Shown: piece by piece, positions 29,201 through 38,751 of the stretch
Layout: each line of letters begins with the position of its first letter
How positions within the stretch are numbered: position 1 is the stretch's first letter
Assembly: GCA_963756115.1 (NCBI GenBank)
Contig: CAVWMN010000010.1
Location: forward strand, 682,001-746,000
From: JTS-RE37 sp963756115
GTDB taxonomy: Bacteria > Bacteroidota > Bacteroidia > Flavobacteriales > Flavobacteriaceae
Length of the DNA: 64,000 nucleotides
Direction: 5' to 3'
Notes under the pieces: model-generated
Database searches by the model: none
Told to the model about the DNA's origin: nothing
The model's input: only the letters and a program-made list of their open reading frames with translations
Position numbers and translations under genes: made by a program

Positions 29201-30478
29201 ATGAATAAAGTATTGATCATTGCAGTATGTTGTATAGGATATGCAGGGTTTTCCCAGGACCCTGACCTGGAAACGGAATTTGAATCCATCGAATCCAAGG
29301 TCATTGAATGGCGGAGGGATATACATCAGCATCCGGAACTTTCCAACCGTGAATTTAAAACAGCAGAAAAGATAGCCGCACACCTGAAATCGCTCGGGAT
29401 TGCTGTTCAGACAGGAGTTGCCCATACGGGGGTTGTTGGTGTCCTGAAGGGAGGGCAAGCGGGGAAGGTGGTTGCTCTTAGGGCGGATATCGATGCCTTA
29501 CCCGTAACGGAACGCAACGACCTCCCGTTTAAATCCACTGTTACCTCTGAATTCATGGGTGAAAAAGTAGGGGTCATGCATGCCTGTGGCCATGATACGC
29601 ACACCGCAATCCTGATGGGGGTGGCCGAAGTGCTTGCAGCCAATAAGGACAAGATACACGGCACAGTAAAATTCATTTTTCAGCCAGCTGAAGAAGGCGC
29701 ACCCCCGGGGGAGGAAGGTGGTGCCTTGCTGATGGTAAAGGAAGGGGTGTTAAAGAATCCTGATGTTGATGCAATTTTTGGCCTCCATATCAATTCACAA
29801 ACCCCGGTTGGGGTCATCCGCTATAAGTCCGGAGGAACCATGGCCTCCGCCCAGCGATTTGTAATCAATGTAAAAGGGACCCAGACACATGGTTCCCAGC
29901 CCTGGTCCGGGGTCGATCCAATATTGATCAGTGCAAAGATCATAGACGGCCTGCAGACCATCATCAGCCGGGAGGTCAACTTAACCAATGAAGCAGCCGT
30001 CATTACTATCGGTAAAATTACCAGCGGTGTACGTTTTAATATTATCCCCGAGAGCGCCGAAATGGTCGGTACCATCCGTACGCTAGATTATGACATGCAG
30101 AAGCAGATCAACCGCAGGATGGAAGAAATGGTGCCGGCACTTGCAAAGGCATACGGAGGGGACGCCACCATCGAAATTACCACGAGTACAGAAATAACCT
30201 ATAATGACCCTGACCTGGTGACCACCATGTTACCTACCCTCCAAAGGGTGGCAGGTGCAGATAACGTACAAATCCAAAAAGCCGTCACAGGAGCAGAGGA
30301 TTTTTCATACTATCAACGCGATGTTCCGGGTTTTTTCTTTTTCCTCGGGGGAATGACCCCCGGTTCCACAGCCTCATACCCACATCATACCCCTGATTTC
30401 AGGATTGACGACAGCGGGTTACTGCTGGGTGTTAAAACCCTGACCGAGATGACACTCGATTATTTAAATAAATCCTAA
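29201..30478 (+). CDS. M20D family amidohydrolase/peptidase with signal peptide
   Basis: A 425-residue dinuclear metal hydrolase of the HipO/IAA-amino-acid hydrolase group. It has a signal peptide (cleaved near GFSQ), the opening RRDIHQHPELSNREF, and the metal-binding motif HACGHDTHTA; the catalytic Glu pair is in FQPAEEGAPPG. Such enzymes cleave N-acyl amino acids. Export to the periplasm suggests it handles external amides. Substrate unknown. Confidence 0.88.
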   Translation: MNKVLIIAVCCIGYAGFSQDPDLETEFESIESKVIEWRRDIHQHPELSNREFKTAEKIAAHLKSLGIAVQTGVAHTGVVGVLKGGQAGKVVALRADIDALPVTERNDLPFKSTVTSEFMGEKVGVMHACGHDTHTAILMGVAEVLAANKDKIHGTVKFIFQPAEEGAPPGEEGGALLMVKEGVLKNPDVDAIFGLHINSQTPVGVIRYKSGGTMASAQRFVINVKGTQTHGSQPWSGVDPILISAKIIDGLQTIISREVNLTNEAAVITIGKITSGVRFNIIPESAEMVGTIRTLDYDMQKQINRRMEEMVPALAKAYGGDATIEITTSTEITYNDPDLVTTMLPTLQRVAGADNVQIQKAVTGAEDFSYYQRDVPGFFFFLGGMTPGSTASYPHHTPDFRIDDSGLLLGVKTLTEMTLDYLNKS

Positions 30479-30500
30479 CAGTAAGCCACAGCGCCATTAT

Positions 30501-30523
30501 TGGCACTACATGTGCCACCTTTT
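30501..30523 (+). terminator. Weak terminator after amidohydrolase gene
   Basis: TGGCAC-TACAT-GTGCCA followed by CCTTTT, 22 bases after the stop. The stem is six pairs and the T run is short. Confidence 0.35.
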
Positions 30524-30619
30524 GGTAGCTGGTAAGATGTTTTTATTTCCCGTCTGACGCAGGACCCTTGCCGGGCTGGTATGGGTAAAAAAGGACGTCG
30601 GATGCAGTAACCTTCATAT

Positions 30620-30645
30620 TTGAGGCATAAAAATTGCTATTTTTG
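30620..30645 (+). promoter_or_regulatory. Promoter of the second OmpA-like gene
   Basis: TTG at 30620-30622 and TATTTTTG at 30638-30645 with a 15-base spacer. The element and the following GCAGC are the same as at the paralogue's promoter near 20600. The predicted leader is about 45 bases. Confidence 0.62.
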
Positions 30646-30694
30646 CAGCAGAATTTTTAAAAGCAATTGTTTCTAAATCCAAAAACACCACCCC

Positions 30695-31474
30695 ATGAGT
30701 AGAATTATACCCTTCGTTTGCTTACTTGTCCTTGCCTCGAATATACTTACTGCACAAAAGAAGAGCGAGCTTCTCTCAGAAATATCCAGTTTAAGGCATA
30801 GCCTTGATTCCACCCGGGCCCTGGTGAAAACTGCACAGAACAATGAAAAGATGAGTATTACCCGCGCCCAATCTTTTCAGGAGCAGGTGAAGGAACTGCA
30901 AAGCGCCAATGCCACATTGCTCCAGAACCTTAACAATTTTGCACAGGTATCCAATACGAATTCGAGTAATATAAACCGTACCCTGGCCAGCCTCCAGGAC
31001 AAGGAGCGCCAGTTGAAAAGTATCAATGAAGCCATAGCAAGGTTTGATTCTACCGCCATTGTAGTGCTGACCAATACGAAACAGACCCTGGGTGAGAATG
31101 CACGGATATCCGTTGTGGAAGGTGCCGTCAATGTGATGGCAGACCTCACCCTTTTATTCGGGTCTTCGGATCAATCCGAATTGAGCCCGGAAGGCGTTAC
31201 CTGGCTTGAAAAAGTAGCGCTTGTTTTAAAGACGAACCCGGATTTAGCCCTTACCATTGAAGGCCTGAGCATGACAGGTGAAATCGACCTCGCCACGACA
31301 CAGGCAGCCGCGGCAGGCAGAGCCCTCCAAAATTTTGGGATTGATCCGGACCGGATACGGTTAACGGGAAAAGACGGGAATTTTAAGGAAGGGATCCTTC
31401 TGAAAATGCATCCTAAATTCCAGCAATTCTACCTTATGGTCCGGGAAAATATGAAAAACGCCAAGAACCAATAA
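30695..31474 (+). CDS. OmpA-like paralogue with degenerate peptidoglycan-binding motif
   Basis: A 259-residue exported protein with a signal peptide (ending near LTAQ) and no lipobox. It is a paralogue of the lipoprotein at 20660: same coiled-coil N-terminus, LxSLxxKE and EAIARFDS segments, an aligned OmpA-like fold, and a shared C-terminal tail PKFQQFYLMVRENMK versus PKIDQFYSMIEEGMK. The peptidoglycan motif is lost: VEGHTDD is IEGLSMT and the NRRxR arginines are absent. It therefore probably does not bind diaminopimelate in the usual way. Confidence 0.8.
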   Translation: MSRIIPFVCLLVLASNILTAQKKSELLSEISSLRHSLDSTRALVKTAQNNEKMSITRAQSFQEQVKELQSANATLLQNLNNFAQVSNTNSSNINRTLASLQDKERQLKSINEAIARFDSTAIVVLTNTKQTLGENARISVVEGAVNVMADLTLLFGSSDQSELSPEGVTWLEKVALVLKTNPDLALTIEGLSMTGEIDLATTQAAAAGRALQNFGIDPDRIRLTGKDGNFKEGILLKMHPKFQQFYLMVRENMKNAKNQ

Positions 31475-31545
31475 GGAATACGGGAGGCAGGTATAATTTT
31501 TACTGCATTCAGGCGTTTAATTTCCTGTAACCAAAAATCAAACGC

Positions 31546-32064
31546 ATGACCGGAGACGGAATTTTCCAATTGTTTGCCTTCCTGCTGCCAGCCGTTGTAA
31601 CCGGCGCTGTTGCCTTTTATTTTTTCAGGCTACATACCAATAATGAAGAAGGGCGCAGGCGCTATATGCTTCACAAGGATTACCAAAAAAACTCCATGCC
31701 GATCAGGCTGCAGGCATACGAACGAATGGCATTATTCCTGGAACGGATTTCAATCCCAAGCCTGGTAGTACGGGTAGCACCGAAATCATCGGATAAAAAT
31801 GCCTATGAAAACCTGCTCGTAAAAAGTATTGAGAATGAATTCGACCACAACCTCTCACAACAGATCTATATGAGTGATGAGTGCTGGAATATCATCAAGG
31901 CAGCCAAAAGTGCCACCATACAACTCATACGCAGGGCCGGCATGAGTGAAACGGATTCCGCCGATAAGTTACGGGAAGATATCCTTAACCTTACCATGGA
32001 CAAGCAATCCCCCTCTGCAACGGCACTCTCCTTTGTTAAAAAGGAGATTAGCGCCCTGTGGTAA
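31546..32064 (+). CDS. Conserved membrane-anchored protein of unknown function
   Basis: A 172-residue protein with one N-terminal transmembrane helix (about residues 8-28, LFAFLLPAVVTGAVAFYFF) followed by a basic stretch and a helical cytoplasmic domain (LQAYERMALFLERISI, ENEFDHNLSQQIYMSDECWNIIKAAK). I do not recognise an enzyme motif. It looks like a conserved Flavobacteriia family. It is 71 bases after the OmpA-like gene and converges on the patatin gene. Confidence 0.75.
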   Translation: MTGDGIFQLFAFLLPAVVTGAVAFYFFRLHTNNEEGRRRYMLHKDYQKNSMPIRLQAYERMALFLERISIPSLVVRVAPKSSDKNAYENLLVKSIENEFDHNLSQQIYMSDECWNIIKAAKSATIQLIRRAGMSETDSADKLREDILNLTMDKQSPSATALSFVKKEISALW

Positions 32065-32083
32065 CAAACCCCCGGGAGTTCCC

Positions 32084-32989
32084 CTATTTTAGAGCAATTT
32101 CATTCAATTCCAGATCCTTGCTTTCAGCATATTTGAAGCCACTCTCCCACCAGGAGGTCATCTTTTCATGATCAAAAATGAGGGAATTGGTCGTAAGCAC
32201 AGTAGGGGTATAATAAAAATTTATCAGTGCACCATGGTGGTTGGCCACAAATTTACCGATGCGGATATTCTGGTTCTCGATCCTGTCCAGCATAAAACTG
32301 AACATGCTGGTAAGCAGGGAAAATACATTTTTTGAAGGCATCCTGTTGAAATGTGTTATTTCAGTATGGAGGATGATAGCATCGACTATTTTTGCTCCCC
32401 TGCGAACTGCTTCCTCAATTGGAACCATACTACCCAGCCCTCCATCCGCATATTCGCAACCATTTTTACGTACCAGGGTCATGAAAGGGGTGTAATTACA
32501 GGAGATCCATATCCATTCACAAAAATCTTCATAGTTAAAATCTTTGATGGATTTATACTCCACCTGGTTCAGGGAAAGATTGGCCACCGTAACCACAATA
32601 TCTTTTGGACCCTCCTGTAGCTTTTTAAATTCGGCAGGGGTCAGGGTCCGTTTGATCAGTTCCAGCAAATTATGGCTTTCCCCAAAAGTTTTACTTCCCC
32701 GGTAAAAGTTTTTGACAACATTCCAGTGGTTGATCCCGATGTTGGCAACCCCATATTTTTTTTGGATCGTAAAGGGGCAGTTGCTAAATATACTGTCCTG
32801 ATCAACGGAGGTATAAATGTCCTTTATCTTTTTTATTTTTTTGAGGGCCAGATGGGATATCAGCAGGCTGCCTGTGGAAGTGCCTAAAAAAAGGTCATAA
32901 TTGTAAGCAGACTTTTCCATAAGATATTGGGCAACTCCCCCTGCAAATGCGCCTTTACTACCCCCGCCGGAAATGACCAATGCTCTCAT
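32084..32989 (-). CDS. Patatin-like phospholipase
   Basis: A 301-residue serine lipid hydrolase with a Ser-Asp dyad. The oxyanion segment GGGSKGAFAGG, the nucleophile elbow GTSTG and the catalytic DGG (YADGGLGS) are all intact. There is no signal peptide, so it acts in the cytoplasm or at the inner membrane. Its ATG overlaps the stop of the upstream aminopeptidase (TAATG) with AGGAG just before it, so translation is coupled. Confidence 0.9.
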   Translation of the reverse strand: MRALVISGGGSKGAFAGGVAQYLMEKSAYNYDLFLGTSTGSLLISHLALKKIKKIKDIYTSVDQDSIFSNCPFTIQKKYGVANIGINHWNVVKNFYRGSKTFGESHNLLELIKRTLTPAEFKKLQEGPKDIVVTVANLSLNQVEYKSIKDFNYEDFCEWIWISCNYTPFMTLVRKNGCEYADGGLGSMVPIEEAVRRGAKIVDAIILHTEITHFNRMPSKNVFSLLTSMFSFMLDRIENQNIRIGKFVANHHGALINFYYTPTVLTTNSLIFDHEKMTSWWESGFKYAESKDLELNEIALK

Positions 32990-35076
32990 TATACTCCTAA
33001 TTTAGTATTTATATAACGAAGTTCCGCACCTTTTAGTTCTTTAGACAGCGTCTTCATCCGCAGCTTCAGTTTTTCATCTTTCAGGAGGTCATCCAGCATG
33101 TCCCGTGCAAAATTCCGAAATTGCCAGCTGTGGTGGACGGCCGCATTGGCAAGGTCTATCAGATTTTGATCAGAAAGTCCCATTATCTCCTGAAGGAGCA
33201 TAAAGGCATTCTGCCGGACTTCCATTGGAAACTGCGGATCTGTATAGCCACGCAATTCTTTCAACGCTGCCTCCTGCTCAGGGGTATCCAGATAGTCCCT
33301 GGTAATCACTGCCAGGACCAGCCATAAAATACGGACGTTCTTATCAGGGAGACCGATGCAATTTTTGGTTCTGTCCAGGTATGCCTGGCGATCTGCCGGA
33401 TAATACACCCATAATTTATAAAGTGCGTTTTCTATTGTTTTATAACTGGGATCCGTTAACAGGGATTCAAACTGCGGCTTTAAACCTGCCGGTATCCTGT
33501 CCATGGCAAAAACCACTGCCTGCCGCAACGCCGTATCACCTGTCAGGAATACAGAACGGAGGAAGTTTTCAGAAAGCAATTGGTGATACGTCAGGATGAC
33601 CTGCTTCTTAAATTCAACGGAGTGAGTCGTGTTCCAATATCGTTGTATGATCTCCTCATCATCCTGGTTACTGGTGGTGAGTTCGTGTTGCAATTCAAGG
33701 TAATCCCTGACACTCCCGGAACGGGACTTGAGTTTTTGACGTGCCTCCGATATGGGGAATACCGGGTCATTTAACCACGTAGTGCTAAAATCCCGGAGGT
33801 CCCGGCCACTGGCCTTTTCCATTTCGGCGATAAAATCCGATACCTGCGCATTTCGGTAGGCATACTTTGTAAGATACGCTTCAATTCCCTGCTTAAAAGC
33901 CAATTCCCCGACTGTTTCCTGTAAGATATAAACCGCCCATGCACCTTTCTCATAAAAGGTAAGGCTGCTTGCCTGGGGATCCGTAAGTGCCTGCCCCTCC
34001 CCTTTTGAGGAAACAGCATCCAGTTGCAGCGCCGTCGCATACAGTTTCCAATAAAAATAGTCGTCCCCGAAAATTGTTTTTTCGGCCAGGTAGGCATAAT
34101 AGGTGGCAAACCCTTCCTGCAGCCAGTGATGGCTCCCGCTTTCCTCTGTAACCAGGTCCCCGAACCACTGATGCGCCATTTCGTGTGCATTGACATTTAC
34201 ATAGTTTTTATCGATGAATGCAGTGGAATCAATCATGTAGCTGTCAGAAAAAATGGTCGTCCCTGTATTTTCCATCCCGGCATACAGAAAATCACGTACC
34301 GGTATCTCCCTGTAATTCTGCCAGGGATAGGGAACCCCAATTTCTGACTCCAGAAATTCAAAAATGGGGAGCGTATACCGGTACGTTGGCTCAATCCGCG
34401 AACTGTCTCCCGGATAGGAATACAAGTGCAATGGAACGCCGCTTTTGGTCTCCAGGGTGGTTTCATTGTAGGTGCCTATTACAAATGCCAGCAAATAACT
34501 GCTCATAGGGGCCTTCATATCATAATGCCAGGTTTTGCGACCGGCCGTCAGGTCCGTGCTTTTCAAGGTCCCATTGGCAATGACATCGTACCGGGCATCA
34601 AAGGTAATGGACAGGTCAAATTCCACTTTTTGGTTCATATCATCAAAACTGGGAAGCCAATGGCTGGTAAACTTGCCCTGCCCCTGTGTCCAGACCTGTT
34701 CATTGTTTGGTATATCATCCTCCCAGCCCATAAAATATACGGTCTGGGAAGGGTTTGCCCTAAAATCAAGGGTGAGTGAATAGGATTGACCCGGGCGTAC
34801 TTTTTTCAGGATGGAAATAGCGTTGCCGTTGTAAGCGTATTTAACCGCTTTCCCATCCAGGCGCACGGTATTGAATACCATGTCCCGCGCATCCAAAACA
34901 ACGGAATCCAGTTTTTGGCTGACTGTAAAGGTATACACGACCAGTCCGTCGATCGTTCTTCCACTGGCATCAACATCCAACGAAATGGCGGCGTGTGAAA
35001 AATCGGCCATCTGATTTTGCGCTTGGATATTAGCCGATAAAAACAAACACACTACCCCAACAAGAACGTTCTTCAT
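32989..35076 (-). CDS. M1 family aminopeptidase, exported
   Basis: A 695-residue zinc aminopeptidase with a signal peptide (cleaved near IQAQ). The zinc motif HEMAH at residues 298-302 is followed by QWFGD and, about 20 residues on, WLQEGFA with the third ligand Glu. The exopeptidase motif GxMEN is present as YAGMENTGT. Length suits a form with a short C-terminal helical domain. It is divergent from recG and coupled to the patatin gene. It trims peptides in the periplasm; contrast with the zinc-less M1 relative at 6993. Confidence 0.92.
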   Translation of the reverse strand: MKNVLVGVVCLFLSANIQAQNQMADFSHAAISLDVDASGRTIDGLVVYTFTVSQKLDSVVLDARDMVFNTVRLDGKAVKYAYNGNAISILKKVRPGQSYSLTLDFRANPSQTVYFMGWEDDIPNNEQVWTQGQGKFTSHWLPSFDDMNQKVEFDLSITFDARYDVIANGTLKSTDLTAGRKTWHYDMKAPMSSYLLAFVIGTYNETTLETKSGVPLHLYSYPGDSSRIEPTYRYTLPIFEFLESEIGVPYPWQNYREIPVRDFLYAGMENTGTTIFSDSYMIDSTAFIDKNYVNVNAHEMAHQWFGDLVTEESGSHHWLQEGFATYYAYLAEKTIFGDDYFYWKLYATALQLDAVSSKGEGQALTDPQASSLTFYEKGAWAVYILQETVGELAFKQGIEAYLTKYAYRNAQVSDFIAEMEKASGRDLRDFSTTWLNDPVFPISEARQKLKSRSGSVRDYLELQHELTTSNQDDEEIIQRYWNTTHSVEFKKQVILTYHQLLSENFLRSVFLTGDTALRQAVVFAMDRIPAGLKPQFESLLTDPSYKTIENALYKLWVYYPADRQAYLDRTKNCIGLPDKNVRILWLVLAVITRDYLDTPEQEAALKELRGYTDPQFPMEVRQNAFMLLQEIMGLSDQNLIDLANAAVHHSWQFRNFARDMLDDLLKDEKLKLRMKTLSKELKGAELRYINTKLGV

Positions 35077-35155
35077 AACTTTTCGTGCATATACACTTCC
35101 AAATTTAGCGTTTTGTATAATTGCAGTTGTACAGGCTAAGCACTAATTTAGGCGG

Positions 35156-37261
35156 ATGAATGCTAATTTCCTGCAAACCCCCATTTCGTACCTTAAGGGA
35201 GTAGGGCCCAACCGCGCAAAATTATTGGCATCTGAATCCGGTATCCACACCTATCAGGACCTCCTCCGTTATTTTCCCAACCGGTACATAGACAAGACCC
35301 GGTATTATAAGATATCTGAACTGGAACGCAGTGGCGCAGAGGTGCAGGTAATCGGAAAACTGATCCATCTGAAAACTGTGGCGCAGCAAAAAGGAAGCCG
35401 GCTCATTGCCACGTATACCGATGGGACGGGGGAAATGGAGCTGGTATGGTTCCGGGCCCAGAAGTGGATACGGGAGCATATCCAACTCAATGTCCCCTAT
35501 GTTATTTTCGGAAAAGCCAATTGGTACAACGGTAAATTTTCTATGGCCCACCCGGATATGGAATTGCTTAGTGAGCATGAACAGGGCCTCCGCCTCAGCA
35601 TGTTACCGGTATATCCTTCAACTGAAAAGTTGAGCAATTCCGGGCTCACCAACCGCGTCATCAATAAGCTGATGCAACAGCTGTTTTCTGAAGCAAAGGG
35701 CGCATTCCCGGAAACCCTTTCCCGGGAGATCATGCAGGAACTCAAAATGATCTCCAAAGCAGAGGCATTATTCAATATTCATTTCCCAAAAAACCAGGAG
35801 TACCTGGCAAAAGCCCAATTCCGGCTCAAATTTGAAGAGCTTTTTTACCTGCAGCTGCAATTGATCATCAAGAACCTGATCCGCAAAAAGAAAATAAAAG
35901 GTCAGTTGTTTGCCCAGGTTGGACCCTTATTCAATACCTTTTATGGGGACCACCTGCCCTTTGAACTTACCGATGCACAAAAAAGGGTAATCCGGGAAAT
36001 CAGGGCCGACCTTGGGAGCAATGCCCAAATGAACAGGTTGCTACAGGGCGATGTGGGGTCCGGGAAAACGATCGTTGCCCTGATGGCTATATTGTTGGGC
36101 ATTGATAATGGATTCCAGGCCTGCCTGATGGCCCCGACGGAAATCCTGGCGATCCAGCATTACAATAGCCTCAAGGGGTTGCTGGGGGACATCGGTATAA
36201 ATCTGGCATTATTGACAGGATCTGTGAAGCGTGCAGACCGGAAGCTTATCCATGAACAGTTGGAAAGCGGGGAACTCCATATCCTGGTGGGGACACACGC
36301 CGTACTTGAAGACAAGGTACAGTTCCAAAACCTGGGCCTGGCCATTATAGATGAGCAGCACCGCTTCGGGGTGGCCCAGCGATCAAAATTATGGCACAAG
36401 AATGAAATACCCCCCCACATCCTTGTAATGACAGCCACCCCTATCCCCCGGACGCTGGCGATGAGCCTGTACGGGGATCTTGATATTTCTGTGATCGATG
36501 AGCTTCCACCTGGAAGGAAACCGATTAAGACAGTTCATCGTTTTGATACGAACCGGCTCAAAGTATTTCGGTTTATCCGGGATGAAATAAAGCAGGGCAG
36601 GCAGGTATACATCGTATATCCGCTAATCCAGGAATCGGAAGCTCTGGATTATAAGGACCTGATGGATGGCTATGAAAGCATCGTCCGCGATTTTCCCTTG
36701 CCCGAATTCCAGATATCCATTGTACACGGTCAAATGAGATCAGAGGATAAGGATTATGAGATGGACCGTTTTGTGCGGGGGGAAACCCAGATCATGGTGG
36801 CCACCACGGTCATCGAAGTGGGTGTTGATGTCCCGAATGCCTCTGTAATGATCATAGAAAGTGCAGAGCGTTTCGGGTTGTCGCAGCTCCACCAGCTCAG
36901 GGGCCGTGTCGGACGCGGTGCGGAGCAGAGCTATTGCATCCTGATGACGGGACATAAATTATCCGCTGAAGCACGGAAACGCCTGGAAACCATGGTCCGG
37001 ACGAATGACGGGTTTGAGATTGCGGAGGTAGACCTCCGGCTCAGGGGGCCGGGCGACCTGATGGGAACCCAGCAAAGCGGCATCCTTAACCTTCGGATTG
37101 CCGATATTGTAAAGGATAATGATATTTTGGGAACAGCCCGGTATTATGCCCTGAGGGTATTAAAGGAAGATCCTTCCCTGGTCATGGAAAAGAACCGTGC
37201 TATCCGGGCCACCTATGCCGAAATAGCCAAAAACAGGAATATCTGGAATTACATCAGTTAG
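35156..37261 (+). CDS. recG: ATP-dependent DNA helicase RecG
   Basis: A 701-residue fork-reversal helicase. The N-terminal wedge/OB domain starts with ISYLKGVGPNRAKLL. Walker A is GDVGSGKT near residue 297, the DExH box is DEQHRFG, followed by TATPIPRT and the C-terminal VGRGAEQSYCILM and DLRLRGPGDLMGTQQSG motifs. Length is normal. Acts on stalled replication forks and recombination intermediates. Confidence 0.95.
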   Translation: MNANFLQTPISYLKGVGPNRAKLLASESGIHTYQDLLRYFPNRYIDKTRYYKISELERSGAEVQVIGKLIHLKTVAQQKGSRLIATYTDGTGEMELVWFRAQKWIREHIQLNVPYVIFGKANWYNGKFSMAHPDMELLSEHEQGLRLSMLPVYPSTEKLSNSGLTNRVINKLMQQLFSEAKGAFPETLSREIMQELKMISKAEALFNIHFPKNQEYLAKAQFRLKFEELFYLQLQLIIKNLIRKKKIKGQLFAQVGPLFNTFYGDHLPFELTDAQKRVIREIRADLGSNAQMNRLLQGDVGSGKTIVALMAILLGIDNGFQACLMAPTEILAIQHYNSLKGLLGDIGINLALLTGSVKRADRKLIHEQLESGELHILVGTHAVLEDKVQFQNLGLAIIDEQHRFGVAQRSKLWHKNEIPPHILVMTATPIPRTLAMSLYGDLDISVIDELPPGRKPIKTVHRFDTNRLKVFRFIRDEIKQGRQVYIVYPLIQESEALDYKDLMDGYESIVRDFPLPEFQISIVHGQMRSEDKDYEMDRFVRGETQIMVATTVIEVGVDVPNASVMIIESAERFGLSQLHQLRGRVGRGAEQSYCILMTGHKLSAEARKRLETMVRTNDGFEIAEVDLRLRGPGDLMGTQQSGILNLRIADIVKDNDILGTARYYALRVLKEDPSLVMEKNRAIRATYAEIAKNRNIWNYIS

Positions 37262-37314
37262 TGTTACTATCATTACTGCCTTTCCGGCCGTTACGGTATC
37301 AATCATGTGGATCC

Positions 37315-38415
37315 TTACAATGTTACCCCCATTTCCTTCAATAATTTTTCTGAATTTGCCTTCACCCCCGGTGGCGGATTTAAGGAAAGGGACATTCTGA
37401 GGTTTTTAACCGCATTTTTAGTATCCCCTACAGTTTTATAGGCCTCGCCCAAACTGTCATATACATTCGGATCCGTTGGGTTATTCTTCACGTTGATCTT
37501 AAAGTATTTGATGGCCAGGTCGTGTTCCCCTATGTTGAGTAACGTATACCCCAGATTATTCAACTCGTTCGTATCGGCCATCGCAGCCGCCTCTTCCACA
37601 AGGTCAAGTGCTTCCTTTTTTTTGTCCGTTTTCAGGAGCAATTGCATCTTCAGCACGGTATTGCCATAGGTTACTTTACCTATGAAAGGGCCTTCCCGCG
37701 CCTGATCGACCCAACCCATCGCCTCCCCGGCATCACCGCCGTTGTTCATGGAAAAGGCTGCTGCCTGCTCCCATGTCTCCCGGCTGAACCCCGCGGATCC
37801 CTGGAGTTTTTGCCGGATGTCTGCCAGCACTATTTTACTGACCTCCACCCCAATCCTGAAGGGAACCTGCTTTTTTTCCCAGTTCAGGGAAGCCAGGGTT
37901 GAAGCAGGGGTTGTTTCGGTAAACAAATAGGTCAGTTCTTCCGTATGCGGGATTTCCCTGGTTTCAACAGATACCCGCAAAGCATCCTCCGCAGGATCAT
38001 AAAAATAACTGCCCCAGGCCGTATGATTCCTTGAAAATATTACGGTAGCCTTGTCACCTTCCTCAATGATCATGTGCAGCCCGTACTCGCCGGCCGATAG
38101 GGGCTGGCCCTCTACGGTAACATCATGTGAAAAACTGGCTACGGTATTTTCATCAGCGCCGGCCCGCCAGGGAGAAGAGACGGCGGTGCCGAAACCGAGG
38201 TTATTCATACCGTAAGGCACCAGTTTACCCCAGATTTCCCTTTCGTTGACCGCGGGCCGGGAATAGCTGATACAAATATCGGTTATACCTATTCGCTGGG
38301 ATACACTGGCCTTCTGACTACCGTTGGGCAAAGTCAGCTGCGCCCTGCCGTTGAGGCTCGTAATAAGCAGGGCAGTCATACAAAATACATTGAATTTACC
38401 GGAAAGTTGTTTCAT
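37315..38415 (-). CDS. DUF2911 domain protein with C-terminal TPR repeats
   Basis: A 366-residue exported protein with a signal peptide (ending near NGRAQ). Residues about 30-200 are DUF2911, with the hallmark ISYSRPAVNEREIWGKLVPYG and WRAGADENT segments and HNTAWGSYFYDP-like motif (here NHTAWGSYFY). Residues about 270-360 hold at least two tetratricopeptide repeats (NLGYTLLNIGEHDLAIKYF and YDSLGEAYKTVGDTKNAV). The family is common in Bacteroidota and has no known activity; TPRs suggest protein binding. Confidence 0.85.
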   Translation of the reverse strand: MKQLSGKFNVFCMTALLITSLNGRAQLTLPNGSQKASVSQRIGITDICISYSRPAVNEREIWGKLVPYGMNNLGFGTAVSSPWRAGADENTVASFSHDVTVEGQPLSAGEYGLHMIIEEGDKATVIFSRNHTAWGSYFYDPAEDALRVSVETREIPHTEELTYLFTETTPASTLASLNWEKKQVPFRIGVEVSKIVLADIRQKLQGSAGFSRETWEQAAAFSMNNGGDAGEAMGWVDQAREGPFIGKVTYGNTVLKMQLLLKTDKKKEALDLVEEAAAMADTNELNNLGYTLLNIGEHDLAIKYFKINVKNNPTDPNVYDSLGEAYKTVGDTKNAVKNLRMSLSLNPPPGVKANSEKLLKEMGVTL

Positions 38416-38751
38416 GAGGTTGCTTGTCAGGGTTAGTAAAATAAAGAGTTCCTACAATTTAAATATATGAATACTAACATGCTGTACGCGTTACAGTTAT
38501 GTTAAATTCCTTTCGCTATTCATGAAACCGCCCGATGCTGACCGGTCGTGGGTTCAGCCTTGCGATCCCGAGAATTTACACCGTGGGAACATGCTGAAAT
38601 AGCAAACAGGAAAAAATGATCGTGTGCTCCGGGTCGCAGGATGCATGGAATCATTGGGTCTAAGGATACGTTGGACGTCGTAATTTTCCCAGCATTAATT
38701 TCCTATTCGCCACTGTTTTTATAGTTTTGTTAGCTTAGAAATTTTTCAGTT
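38416..38751. other. 336-base leader/intergenic region upstream of leuC
   Basis: Divergent gap holding the leuC promoter. I found no T-box, no long terminator hairpin and no leucine-rich leader peptide. A 15-codon ORF with a good AGG ribosome site (38616-38663) contains two Trp but no Leu, so it is not a convincing attenuator. Confidence 0.45.
38722..38729 (+). promoter_or_regulatory. Putative -7 element (TAnnTTTG) for leuCDAB
   Basis: TAGTTTTG lies 23 bases before the leuC ATG. No TTG at the usual -33 distance; the assignment rests on the -7 match and position. Confidence 0.45.

Noticed and set aside
38616..38663. Fifteen-codon ORF with a good ribosome site in the leuC leader, containing two Trp codons
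   Set aside because: It has no Leu codons and no terminator/antiterminator pair follows, so it does not fit leu attenuation; probably chance.
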